Numbered from the stretch's first letter, positions 9,065 through 16,689 are shown. The stretch: 64,000 nt of DNA from Pseudoduganella dura (GCF_009727155.1 NZ_WNWM01000002.1:5084001-5148000); one strand, 5' to 3'. The notes: generated by a model from the sequence alone, not told the origin. Program-made: numbers and translations.

Positions 9065-9145
9065 GCTTTCCTTCGCTGGCATTATCCAGATCAGGTACGA
9101 AGGGTATCTCTCACCCGGAAACACTCCAGGACCCCCAGCGAAGCC
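9065..9145 (-). promoter_or_regulatory. TPP (THI-box) riboswitch
   Basis: On the minus strand this leader has the conserved THI-box core in order: GGGGGTCC, then GGGTGAGAGATACCC, then CCTGATCTGGATAATGCCAGC, then GAAGGAA. A 9-bp P1 helix forms between CTTCGCTGG (9143-9135) and CCAGCGAAG (9079-9071). The TGAGAG/ATACCC and CTGATCTGGATAAT blocks are the pyrimidine- and pyrophosphate-sensing parts of the known aptamer. It ends about 105 nt before the ATG of the TonB receptor gene, and the stretch between could hold the expression platform. The match to the canonical E. coli thiM aptamer is strong. Confidence 0.93.
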
Positions 9146-9267
9146 GAAAGCTTATCACATTTGAATGCAATGTCGTGCGCCACCGGTCCGGCGCCGTTGT
9201 TATACTTGTGGAAACATGGAGTCCGACCGACAATACGGTTTTTCGTTCCATGCCGCAGGAGGTTGTG

Positions 9268-9576
9268 ATGACGCAGGAACACGTCGTTGAATCACGCGAG
9301 ACCCTGGATGCCCAGGTGCTCGACATGCATCGCGCGCTGGTGTCGCTGATCGACAAGCTCGGCGCGCTGGACACGGCCAACCAGCGTTTCGCGGCCTGTA
9401 CCGATCCGGAGCTGAAGCTGGTGCTGGCCAGCCAGCGCGACAGCACGCGCAAGCACGTGGCGATGCTGCTCGAATGGGCGCGCCGGCGCGATCCGAAGCT
9501 GGACAAGGAACTGCGCGATGCGCTGTTCAAGGCCGGCCCGATCGCCGCGCAATACCGCTACGACGAGAACATGTAA
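9268..9576 (+). CDS. Encapsulated-ferritin-like (EncFtn) family protein lacking most iron ligands
   Basis: A 102-residue two-helix protein that aligns well with bacterial encapsulated ferritin: shared HRAxVS, TDPEL, RD..., H.AM.LEW, RR and LF..GPI positions. Against Rhodospirillum rubrum EncFtn as I recall it, the ferroxidase ligands Glu32 and Glu62 are Lys30 and Thr60 here; only His65 (His63 here) is kept. The entry-site Glu31/Glu34 and Trp38 positions are Asp, Gly and Thr. It is therefore unlikely to oxidise iron as EncFtn does. It has no obvious C-terminal encapsulin-targeting tail and no encapsulin gene is nearby. Start ATG 9268 follows AGGAGG by 5 nt. A -10-like TATACT lies at 9201. Confidence 0.7.
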   Translation: MTQEHVVESRETLDAQVLDMHRALVSLIDKLGALDTANQRFAACTDPELKLVLASQRDSTRKHVAMLLEWARRRDPKLDKELRDALFKAGPIAAQYRYDENM

Positions 9577-9601
9577 GGCAAGTCCACATAATGAGAATCG
9601 A

Positions 9602-10057
9602 ATGAAGCAGCCGTATCACGAAGGAAGCTGGTTTGCCGTGCCACTGAACAACGGCGGTTACGCGGCCGGGCTCGTTGCCCGCATGTCGCCCCAGGGCAAG
9701 ATCATGCTCGCCTACCTGTTCGGGCCGAAGCGCGCCACGATGCCCACGCTGGCGGACGTGCAGGCGCTGAAGGCCGGCGATGCCGCCAAGGCGATCCGTA
9801 CCGGCGACATGGCATTGGCCAATGGCCGCTGGCCGGTGCTGGGCGATGCGGAGAATTTCGACCGCAACGACTGGCCGGTGCCGGTGTTCATCCGCCGTTC
9901 CGATTCCCTGAAGCGGGCCTGGCAGGCAACTTATGCGGACGATCCGGCCAAGCCGGAGCGCGAAATTTCGGTGCCTTATGAAACATCCGGCCTGGAAAGC
10001 GACTCGCTGTTCGGCTATGGCTCGACCGAACTGCTGCTGACCAAATTGCTGGAGTAA
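9602..10057 (+). CDS. Imm26-family protein
   Basis: A 151-residue soluble protein resembling the Imm26 family (immunity protein 26), with the N-terminal pattern HEGSWFAVPLNNGGYAAGLVARM followed by a beta-rich domain. Imm26 members are predicted to neutralise polymorphic toxins, but many stand alone without a toxin partner, as here. It starts 26 nt after the EncFtn-like gene and has only a weak ribosome site (GAGA), so it probably shares that transcript. No toxin gene or delivery system is visible within the window, so an immunity role is not supported by context. Confidence 0.65.
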   Translation: MKQPYHEGSWFAVPLNNGGYAAGLVARMSPQGKIMLAYLFGPKRATMPTLADVQALKAGDAAKAIRTGDMALANGRWPVLGDAENFDRNDWPVPVFIRRSDSLKRAWQATYADDPAKPEREISVPYETSGLESDSLFGYGSTELLLTKLLE

Positions 10058-10083
10058 CGGAGAAAGCCGGGAAGGAGAGGGCG

Positions 10084-10497
10084 ATGCACCAGGGAGGCTG
10101 CTTTTGCGGCGCCGTGCGCTATGTGGTCACGGCCGAACCGTTCAACAGCACGCTGTGCCACTGCACGATGTGCCGCCGCGCCAGCGGCGCGCCCTGCGTG
10201 GCGTGGTTTTCGGTGCCGCGCGCCGGCCTGCACTTCACGGCCGGCGCCCCGGCCTGGTATGCCTCCAGCCCGGGCATCCGCCGCGGCTTCTGCGCCGCCT
10301 GCGGCACGCAGCTCACGTTCGAGGATGCCCGCTACCCGGATGAACTCGACGTGACCACGGCCAGCCTGGACGACCCTGAAACGGTGCCGCCCGGCGATCA
10401 CATCTACATGCAGAGCCATGTGCGCTGGCTGCAGCTGGCCGACAGCCTGCCGCGCTTCCTGCGCACCCGCGACGAAGGCGCGCGCGAGCTGCCTTAG
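10084..10497 (+). CDS. GFA family zinc protein (CENP-V/GFA domain)
   Basis: A 137-residue protein of the glutathione-dependent formaldehyde-activating (GFA) fold. All zinc-site motifs are present: GGCFCGAVRY at the N-terminus, LCHCTMCRR (about residues 20-28) and FCAACGTQL (about residues 68-76). The family's founding enzyme promotes condensation of formaldehyde with glutathione, but most members have no proven substrate. It lies 26 nt after the Imm26-like gene, so the three plus-strand genes from 9268 may be co-transcribed. Its TAG stop overlaps the TAA stop of the convergent sigma-factor gene. Confidence 0.87.
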   Translation: MHQGGCFCGAVRYVVTAEPFNSTLCHCTMCRRASGAPCVAWFSVPRAGLHFTAGAPAWYASSPGIRRGFCAACGTQLTFEDARYPDELDVTTASLDDPETVPPGDHIYMQSHVRWLQLADSLPRFLRTRDEGARELP

Positions 10498-11858
10498 CCC
10501 GCCCTTCCGGGCGGCGCGGGGCAGGCCGCCGCGCGCGCCAGCAGCAGCGTGCGCTCGCGCCCGTTCTGCGCCAGTTCCGCCGCGCGCAGGAATTCGGCGC
10601 GGGCTTCATCGAGCCGCCCCAGCTTGAACAGGAAGTCGCCCCGCACGCCGGGCAGCAGGTGATAGTTGCGCAACGCCGGTTCGTCGACCAGCGCATCGGC
10701 CGCCTCCAGGCCCGCCGCGGGGCCGAACGCCATCGCCAGCGCCACGGCGCGGTTCAATTCCACCACCGGCGATGGCGCCAGTTGCGCCAGCGCGTCATAC
10801 AGCGCGGCGATGCGTTGCCAGTCGGTGTCGGCCGCCTTGCGGGCACGCGCATGGCAGGCGGCGATCGCGGCCTGCAAGCCATACGGGCCCAGGCCCTGGC
10901 CGGCCTGGCCGGCACGATCCAGCGCGGCCAGGCCGCGGCGGATCAGCAACTGGTCCCAGCGTGCCCGGTCCTGCTCCAGCAGCAGCACGGGCGAGCCGTC
11001 CGCCGCCAGCCGGGCGCGGGCACGCGACGACTGGATTTCCATCAGCGCCACCAACCCGTGCACTTCCGGTTCGCGCGGCACCAGTCCGGCCAGGATGCGG
11101 CCCAGCCGCAGCGCCTCGTCGCACAGCGCGGGGCGCATCCAGTCCGCCCCCGTGGTGGCCGAATAACCTTCGTTGTAGATCAGGTAGATCACCTGCAGCA
11201 CCGATGACAGGCGCTGCACCAGGTCAAGGCCCGCCGGTACCTCGAACGGTACGCGGGCCTCGAGCAGCGTGCGCTTGGCGCGCACGATGCGTTGCGCCAC
11301 CGTGGGCTCGGGCACGAAGAAGGCGCGGGCGATTTCATCCGTCGTCAGGCCGCCCAGCAGGCGCAGGGTAAGCGCCACGCGGCCCTCGGTCGGCAGCACC
11401 GGGTGGCATGCGATGAAAACGAGGCGCAACAGGTCGTCGCCGATGCGGTTGTCCAGCGTGCGTTCCAGGTCGGGCGCGGCATCTTCCAGCAGGCTTTCGA
11501 TGGCATGCGTGAGCTCCGGTTCCCTGTCCTGCGCCAGCTTGCGGTGGCGCAGGTGATCGAGCGCGCGGTTCTTCGCCGTGGCCATCAGCCACGCGGCCGG
11601 GTTGTCCGGCATGCCTTGTTCGGGAAAGGCTTCCGGCCAGGTTTCCAGGGCAGCGACGAGCGCTTCCTGCGCCATTTCCTCGGCCAGGCCGACGTCGCGC
11701 AACATGCGCGCCAGCGCGGCGATGATCCTTGCCGATTCGATGCGCCACACCGCCTCGACGGCGCGATGGGCCCGGCCAGTCAAGGCGGCACCATGCACGC
11801 GAGCCGGCTGACCGGCCGGCAAACACGCAGTCGAACAGGTGGACACATGGACGGTCAC
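10494..11858 (-). CDS. ECF sigma factor with C-terminal TPR-like extension (ECF42-type)
   Basis: A 454-residue sigma factor. The first ~180 residues hold region 2 (MAQEALVAALETWPEAFPEQG, NPAAWLMATAKNRALDHLRHRK) and region 4 (LRLLGGLTTDEIARAFFVPEPTVAQRIVRAKRTL). The remaining ~270 residues are the helical extension (YLIYNEGYSATTG, VELNRAVALAMAFGPAAGLE) that defines the ECF42-like group. In that group the extension, rather than an anti-sigma factor, is thought to control activity. I start it at GTG 11858 because this GTGA overlaps the stop of the upstream YCII gene, giving translational coupling; a longer in-frame ATG at 11894 would lie inside that gene. Association with DGPF/YCII proteins is typical of this sigma group. 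Confidence 0.9.
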   Translation of the reverse strand: MTVHVSTCSTACLPAGQPARVHGAALTGRAHRAVEAVWRIESARIIAALARMLRDVGLAEEMAQEALVAALETWPEAFPEQGMPDNPAAWLMATAKNRALDHLRHRKLAQDREPELTHAIESLLEDAAPDLERTLDNRIGDDLLRLVFIACHPVLPTEGRVALTLRLLGGLTTDEIARAFFVPEPTVAQRIVRAKRTLLEARVPFEVPAGLDLVQRLSSVLQVIYLIYNEGYSATTGADWMRPALCDEALRLGRILAGLVPREPEVHGLVALMEIQSSRARARLAADGSPVLLLEQDRARWDQLLIRRGLAALDRAGQAGQGLGPYGLQAAIAACHARARKAADTDWQRIAALYDALAQLAPSPVVELNRAVALAMAFGPAAGLEAADALVDEPALRNYHLLPGVRGDFLFKLGRLDEARAEFLRAAELAQNGRERTLLLARAAACPAPPGRAG

Positions 11859-12559
11859 GCCACGGCGCGCAGTTCCAGCGTCACGTCGGGCCACGGAAAC
11901 GGGTAGCTCTTCACCCAGGCGACGGCATCGTCGCGGCTGGCGGCCTGGATCAGCCAGAAGCCGGCGATCAGTTCCTTGACCTCGGCGAACGGGCCGTCGA
12001 CGATCGACGGCCTGCGGCCACTGCCGCCTTTGACGTCTCTGAAATCAACGCGCGCGCCCCGCGCCGTGGGCTTCAGGCCGTCGCCGGCCAGCAGCACGCC
12101 GGCCTGCGCATCCTGCCGGTTCCTGGCATTCATCCGGTCGATGGCGTCGGGCGGCGGCATGACGTCCGCCTCGAGGGCGGCGCTGGAGCGGAGCAGCACT
12201 GCCCAGGGCGCCAGGTGTGGCGGGGTTCGCGTGTCGATGCCGGCGCAGCCGCCCGAGCAGCCCGTTTCGCGCACTTCGAGCACCACTTCGCCTTCTGCAT
12301 CGGCGGCGGGCCAGCGCCGTGCCCATTCGATGGCTTCTTCCTTCGAAGCCACGTCGACGATCGCGAAGCCGGCCGCAAGCCCGTCGGCGGGGAAGGGGCC
12401 GTTCGCGATCGTCCACGCGCCGCCGGCACGCTGCAGCCGCACGGCTTCGGTACTGGAATGCAGCCAGCACGCCGCCGGCACGGCGTCCGCCAGCGGCGGC
12501 GCCGGAAAGGACTGGCTTTCGGAAGCGGCGTCGGCACGCCGTATCACCATGAAATGCAT
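11855..12559 (-). CDS. Double YCII (DGPF) domain protein
   Basis: A 234-residue cytoplasmic protein made of two YCII-like ferredoxin-fold domains in tandem. The first (about residues 1-100) carries the degenerate NGPF signature and ends at a Cys-rich stretch (TGCSGGCAG). The second (about 130-234) has the intact VDGPFAEVKELIAGFWL motif. YCII proteins are proposed dimeric hydrolases or ligand-binding proteins, and those with a DGPF motif usually sit next to ECF42 sigma factors, as here. The start at 12559 is preceded by AGGAGG. The Cys motif between the domains is unusual and might bind a metal or sense redox state. Confidence 0.85.
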   Translation of the reverse strand: MHFMVIRRADAASESQSFPAPPLADAVPAACWLHSSTEAVRLQRAGGAWTIANGPFPADGLAAGFAIVDVASKEEAIEWARRWPAADAEGEVVLEVRETGCSGGCAGIDTRTPPHLAPWAVLLRSSAALEADVMPPPDAIDRMNARNRQDAQAGVLLAGDGLKPTARGARVDFRDVKGGSGRRPSIVDGPFAEVKELIAGFWLIQAASRDDAVAWVKSYPFPWPDVTLELRAVA

Positions 12560-12589
12560 TCCATCCTCCTTGCGGCTGCCCCGGCCGGA

Positions 12590-13012
12590 TCAGGCGGAAC
12601 CGGCGGCCATGCGCTCGCGCAGCCTGTCCTCCTGTTCGCGCAGTTCGGGCGTGAATTCGGCGCCGAAATCCTCCGCCTCGAACACCTGGCGGATCTCGAT
12701 TTCATCGCCTTCCTCCATGGGGGCGCGCTTGACCCATTCGATCGCCTCTTCACGCGACTTTACCTGAATCAGCCAGAAGCCCGCAATCAGCTCCTTGGTT
12801 TCCGCGAACGGGCCGTCGATCACGGTGCGGTTCTTGCCCGAGAAGCGGATGCGCACGCCCTTCGCGCTGGGATGCAGGCCTTCGCCGGCCAGCATCACGC
12901 CGGCATTGACGAGTTCCTCGTTGTATTTGCCCATCGCTTCGAGCAGCCCGGTCGATGGCATCCTGCCCGTCTCGCTGTCGGCGGAAGCTTTGACAATGAT
13001 CATGAAACGCAT
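12590..13012 (-). CDS. YCII (DGPF) family protein
   Basis: A 140-residue single YCII-domain protein (MRFMIIVKASADSETG at the N-terminus, TVIDGPFAETKELIAGFWL at about residues 64-82). A helical acidic/basic tail (ELREQEDRLRERMAAGSA) is longer than usual. It starts at 13012 behind AAGGAGAG. It sits in the middle of a four-gene minus-strand run, PhnB-like, YCII, double YCII, ECF sigma, with gaps of 10 and 30 bp and then a 4-bp overlap, so one transcript is likely. The exact reaction is unknown for the family. Confidence 0.87.
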   Translation of the reverse strand: MRFMIIVKASADSETGRMPSTGLLEAMGKYNEELVNAGVMLAGEGLHPSAKGVRIRFSGKNRTVIDGPFAETKELIAGFWLIQVKSREEAIEWVKRAPMEEGDEIEIRQVFEAEDFGAEFTPELREQEDRLRERMAAGSA

Positions 13013-13022
13013 GGCACTCTCC

Positions 13023-13508
13023 TTACTTGGCGGTTTCAGGGCAGCCCATCGCGCTCTTCGAGGCTTCGATCGCTTCCTCGGGCGGCACGTCGCGGATATG
13101 CGTGGCCAGCGACCAGCTGTGGCCGAACGGGTCGCGCAGCACGCCGTAGCGGTCGCCCCAGAACATGTCCTGTGGCGGCATCTTCGCCGTGGCGCCGGCA
13201 TCGATCGCACGCTGGAATGCGCTGTCGACGTCTTCCACGTAGTGATGCAGCGTGACGGGGGAGGCCGGCAGGTCTTGCGGGCCGAAGCTGCCAAAATCGG
13301 GGAATTCATCGACCAGCATCACCGGCGAGCCGCCGATCCTGATCATTGCATGCATCAGCTTGCCGCTGCCGTCCGGCACCGCCATGCGCACCTGCTCGAC
13401 GGCGCCGAACGCCTTCTTGTAGAACTCGATCGCTTCGGCGGCGTTACGGCAAACGAGGTGGGGTGTCACGGCGGGCATGTCCGCGGGGATTTTCTCGACT
13501 TCGCTCAT
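13023..13508 (-). CDS. PhnB-like VOC (glyoxalase-fold) protein
   Basis: A 161-residue vicinal-oxygen-chelate fold protein of the PhnB/3-demethylubiquinone-methyltransferase-like group: PHLVCRNAAEAIEFYKKAFGA at the start, the IGGSPVMLVDE strand, LHHYVEDVDSAFQRAIDAGAT and WGDRYGVLRDPFGHSWSLATH at the end. It is the first gene of the ECF42 operon and starts at 13508 behind AGGAGACAGGCC. PhnB homologues regularly accompany ECF42/DGPF loci, which suggests a shared stress or xenobiotic response. No substrate is known. Confidence 0.85.
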   Translation of the reverse strand: MSEVEKIPADMPAVTPHLVCRNAAEAIEFYKKAFGAVEQVRMAVPDGSGKLMHAMIRIGGSPVMLVDEFPDFGSFGPQDLPASPVTLHHYVEDVDSAFQRAIDAGATAKMPPQDMFWGDRYGVLRDPFGHSWSLATHIRDVPPEEAIEASKSAMGCPETAK

Positions 13509-13628
13509 GGCCTGTCTCCTTCAGTAGGGTTGTAAGGAACACACGAACTGCGCTCCCATATTCCCACGACGGATGGCGAACAGCCAAATCGACAAAGTTC
13601 AAGATTTTTTTTGTTCAGGACTGCGAGA

Positions 13629-14981
13629 TTAAATGGCTTCCATCGTGATCTGGATCAAAAGGCCACCACCTTCGCGATTGCTCAGTTGCAATTCCGCGCC
13701 GTGCCGTTGCAGCACGCGCTCGACGATGGCCAAGCCGAGGCCGGCGCCGTTGGCCTGGCCGCGCGCCGTATCCAGCCGCGTGAACGGCTTGAGCAGCTCG
13801 GCCATCCGTTCTTCCGGAACGCCCACGCCATGGTCCTGCACGTCGATTACCACGCGCCTGGCCGCATGCACGCGTTTCACGCTGCAGCAGATGTCGATCT
13901 CGGCCAGGTCGGTGCCTGGCGTCTTGCCGTAGCGGCGCGCATTTTCGATCAGGTTGTGCAGCACGCGTTTCAGGTCGGTGAGGTTGCCGCGCACCTGGGC
14001 ATTCTCGACGATGTCGGTGGTCACCTTCACGTCGGCCAGGCGCGAGACGTCGTGCGCCACTTCCTGCAGCATGTCCGACACGTCGACCGGCACGAACGTG
14101 GCCGCTTCGGTCGGTTTCGCATAATCGAGGAACTGGGCGATGATGGCATCCATCTGCGCGAGGTCCGATTTCATGCCGTCGCGCGCGTCCGGCAGCAGGT
14201 CGGCCATCTCCACCTCCAGCTGCATCCGCGTCAGCGGCGTGCGCAGGTCGTGCGAAATGCCGGCCAGGATCACGGCGCGGTCGGATTCGACCTGCTGCAG
14301 GTCGTCCACCATCTGGTTGAAGCTGCGGTTGGCCTGGCGGATTTCCTGCGGCCCCTTCTCGGGCAGCGGTTGCGGCGCGCGGCCCTGGGCAATCGAGTGG
14401 AACGCCGCGGTGAGCCGGCGCAGCGGCGCGTTGACGAGGCTCGAGATCAGCGCCGCGCCCAGCAGCGACACCACCGACACGGCGGCGGCCCAGCCGAGCC
14501 ACTGGATGCCGGTCAGGCCCTGGATGCGCTCGCGCTCGAGCATCAGCCAGTACTGGTCTTCGCCGATCTTGAAGCTGACCCAGAAGCCGCGCATGCCGTT
14601 GACGCGGGCGGAGAAGCGCGTGTCCTTGCCCAGCTTGGCCTTGACGAGCTGTTCGATGTCCGGCATCAGCGGATTGTCCGGCGGCGGATCGACCTCGTCG
14701 TTATCCTCCAGCAGGAAGACGCGGATGCCTTCGTTCGACACGAGCTCGAACAGCAGCTCGGTGCGCAGTTCCGGGGCGGAATGGGTCAGCGCGGCGCGCG
14801 TGATGGTGACCACCGAGATCACCTGCGCGGCCAGCTGCTGTGCCTGGGGATCGCGCTGGACGATGCTGTACATGCCGATCCACGACGCGGTCGACAGCGT
14901 CGTCAGCACGCCCAGCAGCAGGAAGGTACGCCAGAACAGCCCGCTTTTCAGGCGGGCGACGGTAAAGTTACGGAACCTCAT
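13629..14981 (-). CDS. envZ: EnvZ-type osmosensor histidine kinase
   Basis: A 450-residue inner-membrane sensor kinase. Transmembrane helices are at about residues 15-40 and 158-182 and flank a periplasmic domain of roughly 115 residues. HAMP follows, then the H-box AGISHDLRTPLTRMQLE (His about residue 240), the N-box NLIENARRYGK, the G1 motif DHGVGVPEE and the G2 motif GAGLGLAIVERVL. The F-box and TRLDTARG segments are those of EnvZ proteins. It lies 13 bp behind the ompR homologue on the same strand. It presumably senses osmotic or acid stress and sets OmpR phosphorylation to control porin genes. Confidence 0.93.
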   Translation of the reverse strand: MRFRNFTVARLKSGLFWRTFLLLGVLTTLSTASWIGMYSIVQRDPQAQQLAAQVISVVTITRAALTHSAPELRTELLFELVSNEGIRVFLLEDNDEVDPPPDNPLMPDIEQLVKAKLGKDTRFSARVNGMRGFWVSFKIGEDQYWLMLERERIQGLTGIQWLGWAAAVSVVSLLGAALISSLVNAPLRRLTAAFHSIAQGRAPQPLPEKGPQEIRQANRSFNQMVDDLQQVESDRAVILAGISHDLRTPLTRMQLEVEMADLLPDARDGMKSDLAQMDAIIAQFLDYAKPTEAATFVPVDVSDMLQEVAHDVSRLADVKVTTDIVENAQVRGNLTDLKRVLHNLIENARRYGKTPGTDLAEIDICCSVKRVHAARRVVIDVQDHGVGVPEERMAELLKPFTRLDTARGQANGAGLGLAIVERVLQRHGAELQLSNREGGGLLIQITMEAI

Positions 14982-14994
14982 CGACCGTCACGCG

Positions 14995-15786
14995 TCAGCG
15001 CGGCTGCCCCTCCGGGATGAACACATAGCCCAGGCCCCAGACGGTCTGGATGTACAGCGGGCTGGAAGGGTCCGGTTCGATCAGCTTGCGCAACCGCGAG
15101 ATCTGCACGTCCAGCGAGCGGTCGAACACTTCGTATTCGCGGCCGCGCGCCAGTTCCATCAGCTTTTCGCGCGACAGGGGCTGGCGCGCATGGCGGGCGA
15201 ATACTTTCAATACCGAGAATTCGCCGGTGGTCAGCGGCACGGTTTCGCCGTTTTTCTTCAGCGTGCGCGTGCCCAGGTCCAGCACGAACTGGCCGAACTC
15301 GAAGGTTTGCGGCGTTTCGGACGGGGCGCCCGGAATCTCGTCCGGTGCCTTGCGGCGCAGTACCGCGCCGATCCGTGCCACCAGTTCCCGCGGGTTGAAG
15401 GGCTTCGGCAGGTAGTCGTCCGCACCCATCTCCAGGCCGACGATGCGGTCCACGTCTTCGCCCTTGGCGGTCAGCATGATGATCGGGGTCTGGTCGCCGG
15501 CACCGCGCAGGCGGCGGCAGATCGACAGGCCATCCTCGCCGGGCAGCATCAGGTCCAGCACGAGCAGGTCGTAGCGTTCGCGCAGCCACAGCTTGTTCAT
15601 CGCGGTGGCATTTTCCGCGGTGAATACATTAAACCCCTGTTCGGTCAGGTAGCGTCGCAGCAGGTCGCGCAGGCGGACGTCGTCGTCCACGACCATGATC
15701 TTGGCCTGGTGGCCGCTATGGACGGTGGTGTTGGAGACGGCGGCGGTGCCGCCGGCGCTGTTGCCGGAATTGTTCGATATCGTCAT
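14995..15786 (-). CDS. ompR: OmpR-type response regulator
   Basis: A 263-residue DNA-binding response regulator. The receiver domain (about residues 28-140) has MVVDDD, phospho-acceptor Asp in LVLDLMLPGEDG, and Lys in DYLPKPFNPRELVARI. The winged-helix output domain (about 165-258) has LTTGEFSVLKVFARH, GREYEVFDRSLDVQISRLRKLIE and YIQTVWGLGYVFIPEG, almost word-for-word OmpR. A 25-residue Ser/Asn/Gly-rich N-terminal extension precedes the receiver and is longer than in E. coli OmpR. It leads the ompR-envZ operon, and its promoter region contains a likely self-binding site at 15863-15886. Confidence 0.95.
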   Translation of the reverse strand: MTISNNSGNSAGGTAAVSNTTVHSGHQAKIMVVDDDVRLRDLLRRYLTEQGFNVFTAENATAMNKLWLRERYDLLVLDLMLPGEDGLSICRRLRGAGDQTPIIMLTAKGEDVDRIVGLEMGADDYLPKPFNPRELVARIGAVLRRKAPDEIPGAPSETPQTFEFGQFVLDLGTRTLKKNGETVPLTTGEFSVLKVFARHARQPLSREKLMELARGREYEVFDRSLDVQISRLRKLIEPDPSSPLYIQTVWGLGYVFIPEGQPR

Positions 15787-16098
15787 GGTGCTGTCGGAAT
15801 TGTCAGAAGCATGTCGCTATGGTAACGTCTTAATGCGTTCGACGGCGCGCACGGATCGACCCATTACAAAGTGTTACAAACTTTACCCAATCGCTCTTAT
15901 ACCCATGGGGAAAGGGGCATACACTTTGTCCATTGGTGAAGGGTTATCCGTTGCCATTGAAGATCATCTCTATCGAAGATCAATGCGGCACAAGAGTAAA
16001 TAAAAACGGATGGCAAAAGCCGGTAGCAAAAGCGAGTAGCAAGGCAATGGGCAGCATGGCGCCGGTGGCAGGGTACAGAAATCAAGCGAGGACACGGC
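15787..16098. other. 312-bp divergent intergenic region
   Basis: The spacer between ompR (-) and the small secreted-protein gene (+) is less GC-rich than its surroundings. Besides the TTAC repeats it holds AT-rich stretches (for example AAGAGTAAATAAAAAC near 15992) that could be promoters for either gene. I see no further open frame or RNA gene. Confidence 0.6.
15863..15886 (-). promoter_or_regulatory. Candidate OmpR-type direct-repeat operator
   Basis: Three TTAC half-sites stand in line (TTACAAAGTG, TTACAAACT, TTACCCA at 15864, 15874 and 15883), spaced 10 and 9 bp. That is one helical turn each, as expected for tandem binding of OmpR/PhoB-type regulators. The element lies about 80 bp upstream of the ompR start, so autoregulation is the simplest reading. 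Confidence 0.45.
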
Positions 16099-16473
16099 AT
16101 GAACCAGGGGGCAAACGATCGGGGCAGGGCAGCGGCGCGGCGCATGCGCACGGCCGTTGCATCGCTCGCGCTCGTATTGTGCATGTCGCCCGCCTTTACC
16201 CAGGATCGTTCCGGTGACGGTGCGCAGCGCCGCGATGGGCAGCAACAACAGCAACAGCAGCAGTCCCGCCGCGACAGCCGCTGGGGCGATGCCGCCGATG
16301 CGCGCTCGTTCGAAGCCCGCGCCGAGGAGCAGCGCCGCATCATGCAGGAAAACGCCAACAATGCGGAGATGTCGCGCCGGATGAGCCGCATGACACCCGA
16401 TGAGCGCCGCGACCTGCGCCGCCAGATCAATGAAGCCGGCATGGAAGTGTATTCCAACACGCCGCGCCGCTGA
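16099..16473 (+). CDS. Small exported protein with polyglutamine run, unknown function
   Basis: A 124-residue protein I do not recognise. The N-terminus is basic with a hydrophobic stretch (TAVASLALVLCMSPAFTQ, about residues 18-35) that looks like a signal peptide. It is followed by an eight-glutamine run encoded by mixed CAA/CAG codons and a highly charged, helical tail (MTPDERRDLRRQINEAGMEVY). The MTPDERRxLRRQINEAG stretch is reminiscent of small periplasmic stress-type proteins, but that is only a resemblance. It is a single gene followed by a strong terminator at 16518. Confidence 0.6.
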   Translation: MNQGANDRGRAAARRMRTAVASLALVLCMSPAFTQDRSGDGAQRRDGQQQQQQQQSRRDSRWGDAADARSFEARAEEQRRIMQENANNAEMSRRMSRMTPDERRDLRRQINEAGMEVYSNTPRR

Positions 16474-16517
16474 CCCTCCTGCAAGGGAGGGGCCGGCACC
16501 GGCCCGGGATTCCGAGA

Positions 16518-16554
16518 AATGAAAACGGGCCAGCCAAGCTGGCCCGTTTTCATT
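16518..16554. terminator. Strong hairpin terminator
   Basis: A perfect 17-bp stem (AATGAAAACGGGCCAGC and its complement) closes a CAA loop and is followed on the plus strand by TTCTTC. It lies 45 bp after the stop of the small secreted-protein gene. The A/T-rich flanks allow it to work on both strands. Confidence 0.8.
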
Positions 16555-16689
16555 TTCTTCCTATGCCAGGGATTGCTTGCAGATTGCAAGCGCGATATGC
16601 CCCGCTGCAGGCCGTTTCGGTGCATCATATTACTCTGGAATAAAACTTATAAATTACCGGCATTAAATTCAAGCCATTGATGTCGGGGA

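Noticed and set aside
9602..10057. Toxin-immunity locus
   Set aside because: Only an Imm26-type protein is present; no toxin, Rhs, contact-dependent inhibition or type VI genes lie within the window.
13013..13309. 99-codon N-terminal extension of the YCII frame
   Set aside because: It overlaps the PhnB-like gene; the start at 13012 has AAGGAGAG and begins the conserved YCII domain.
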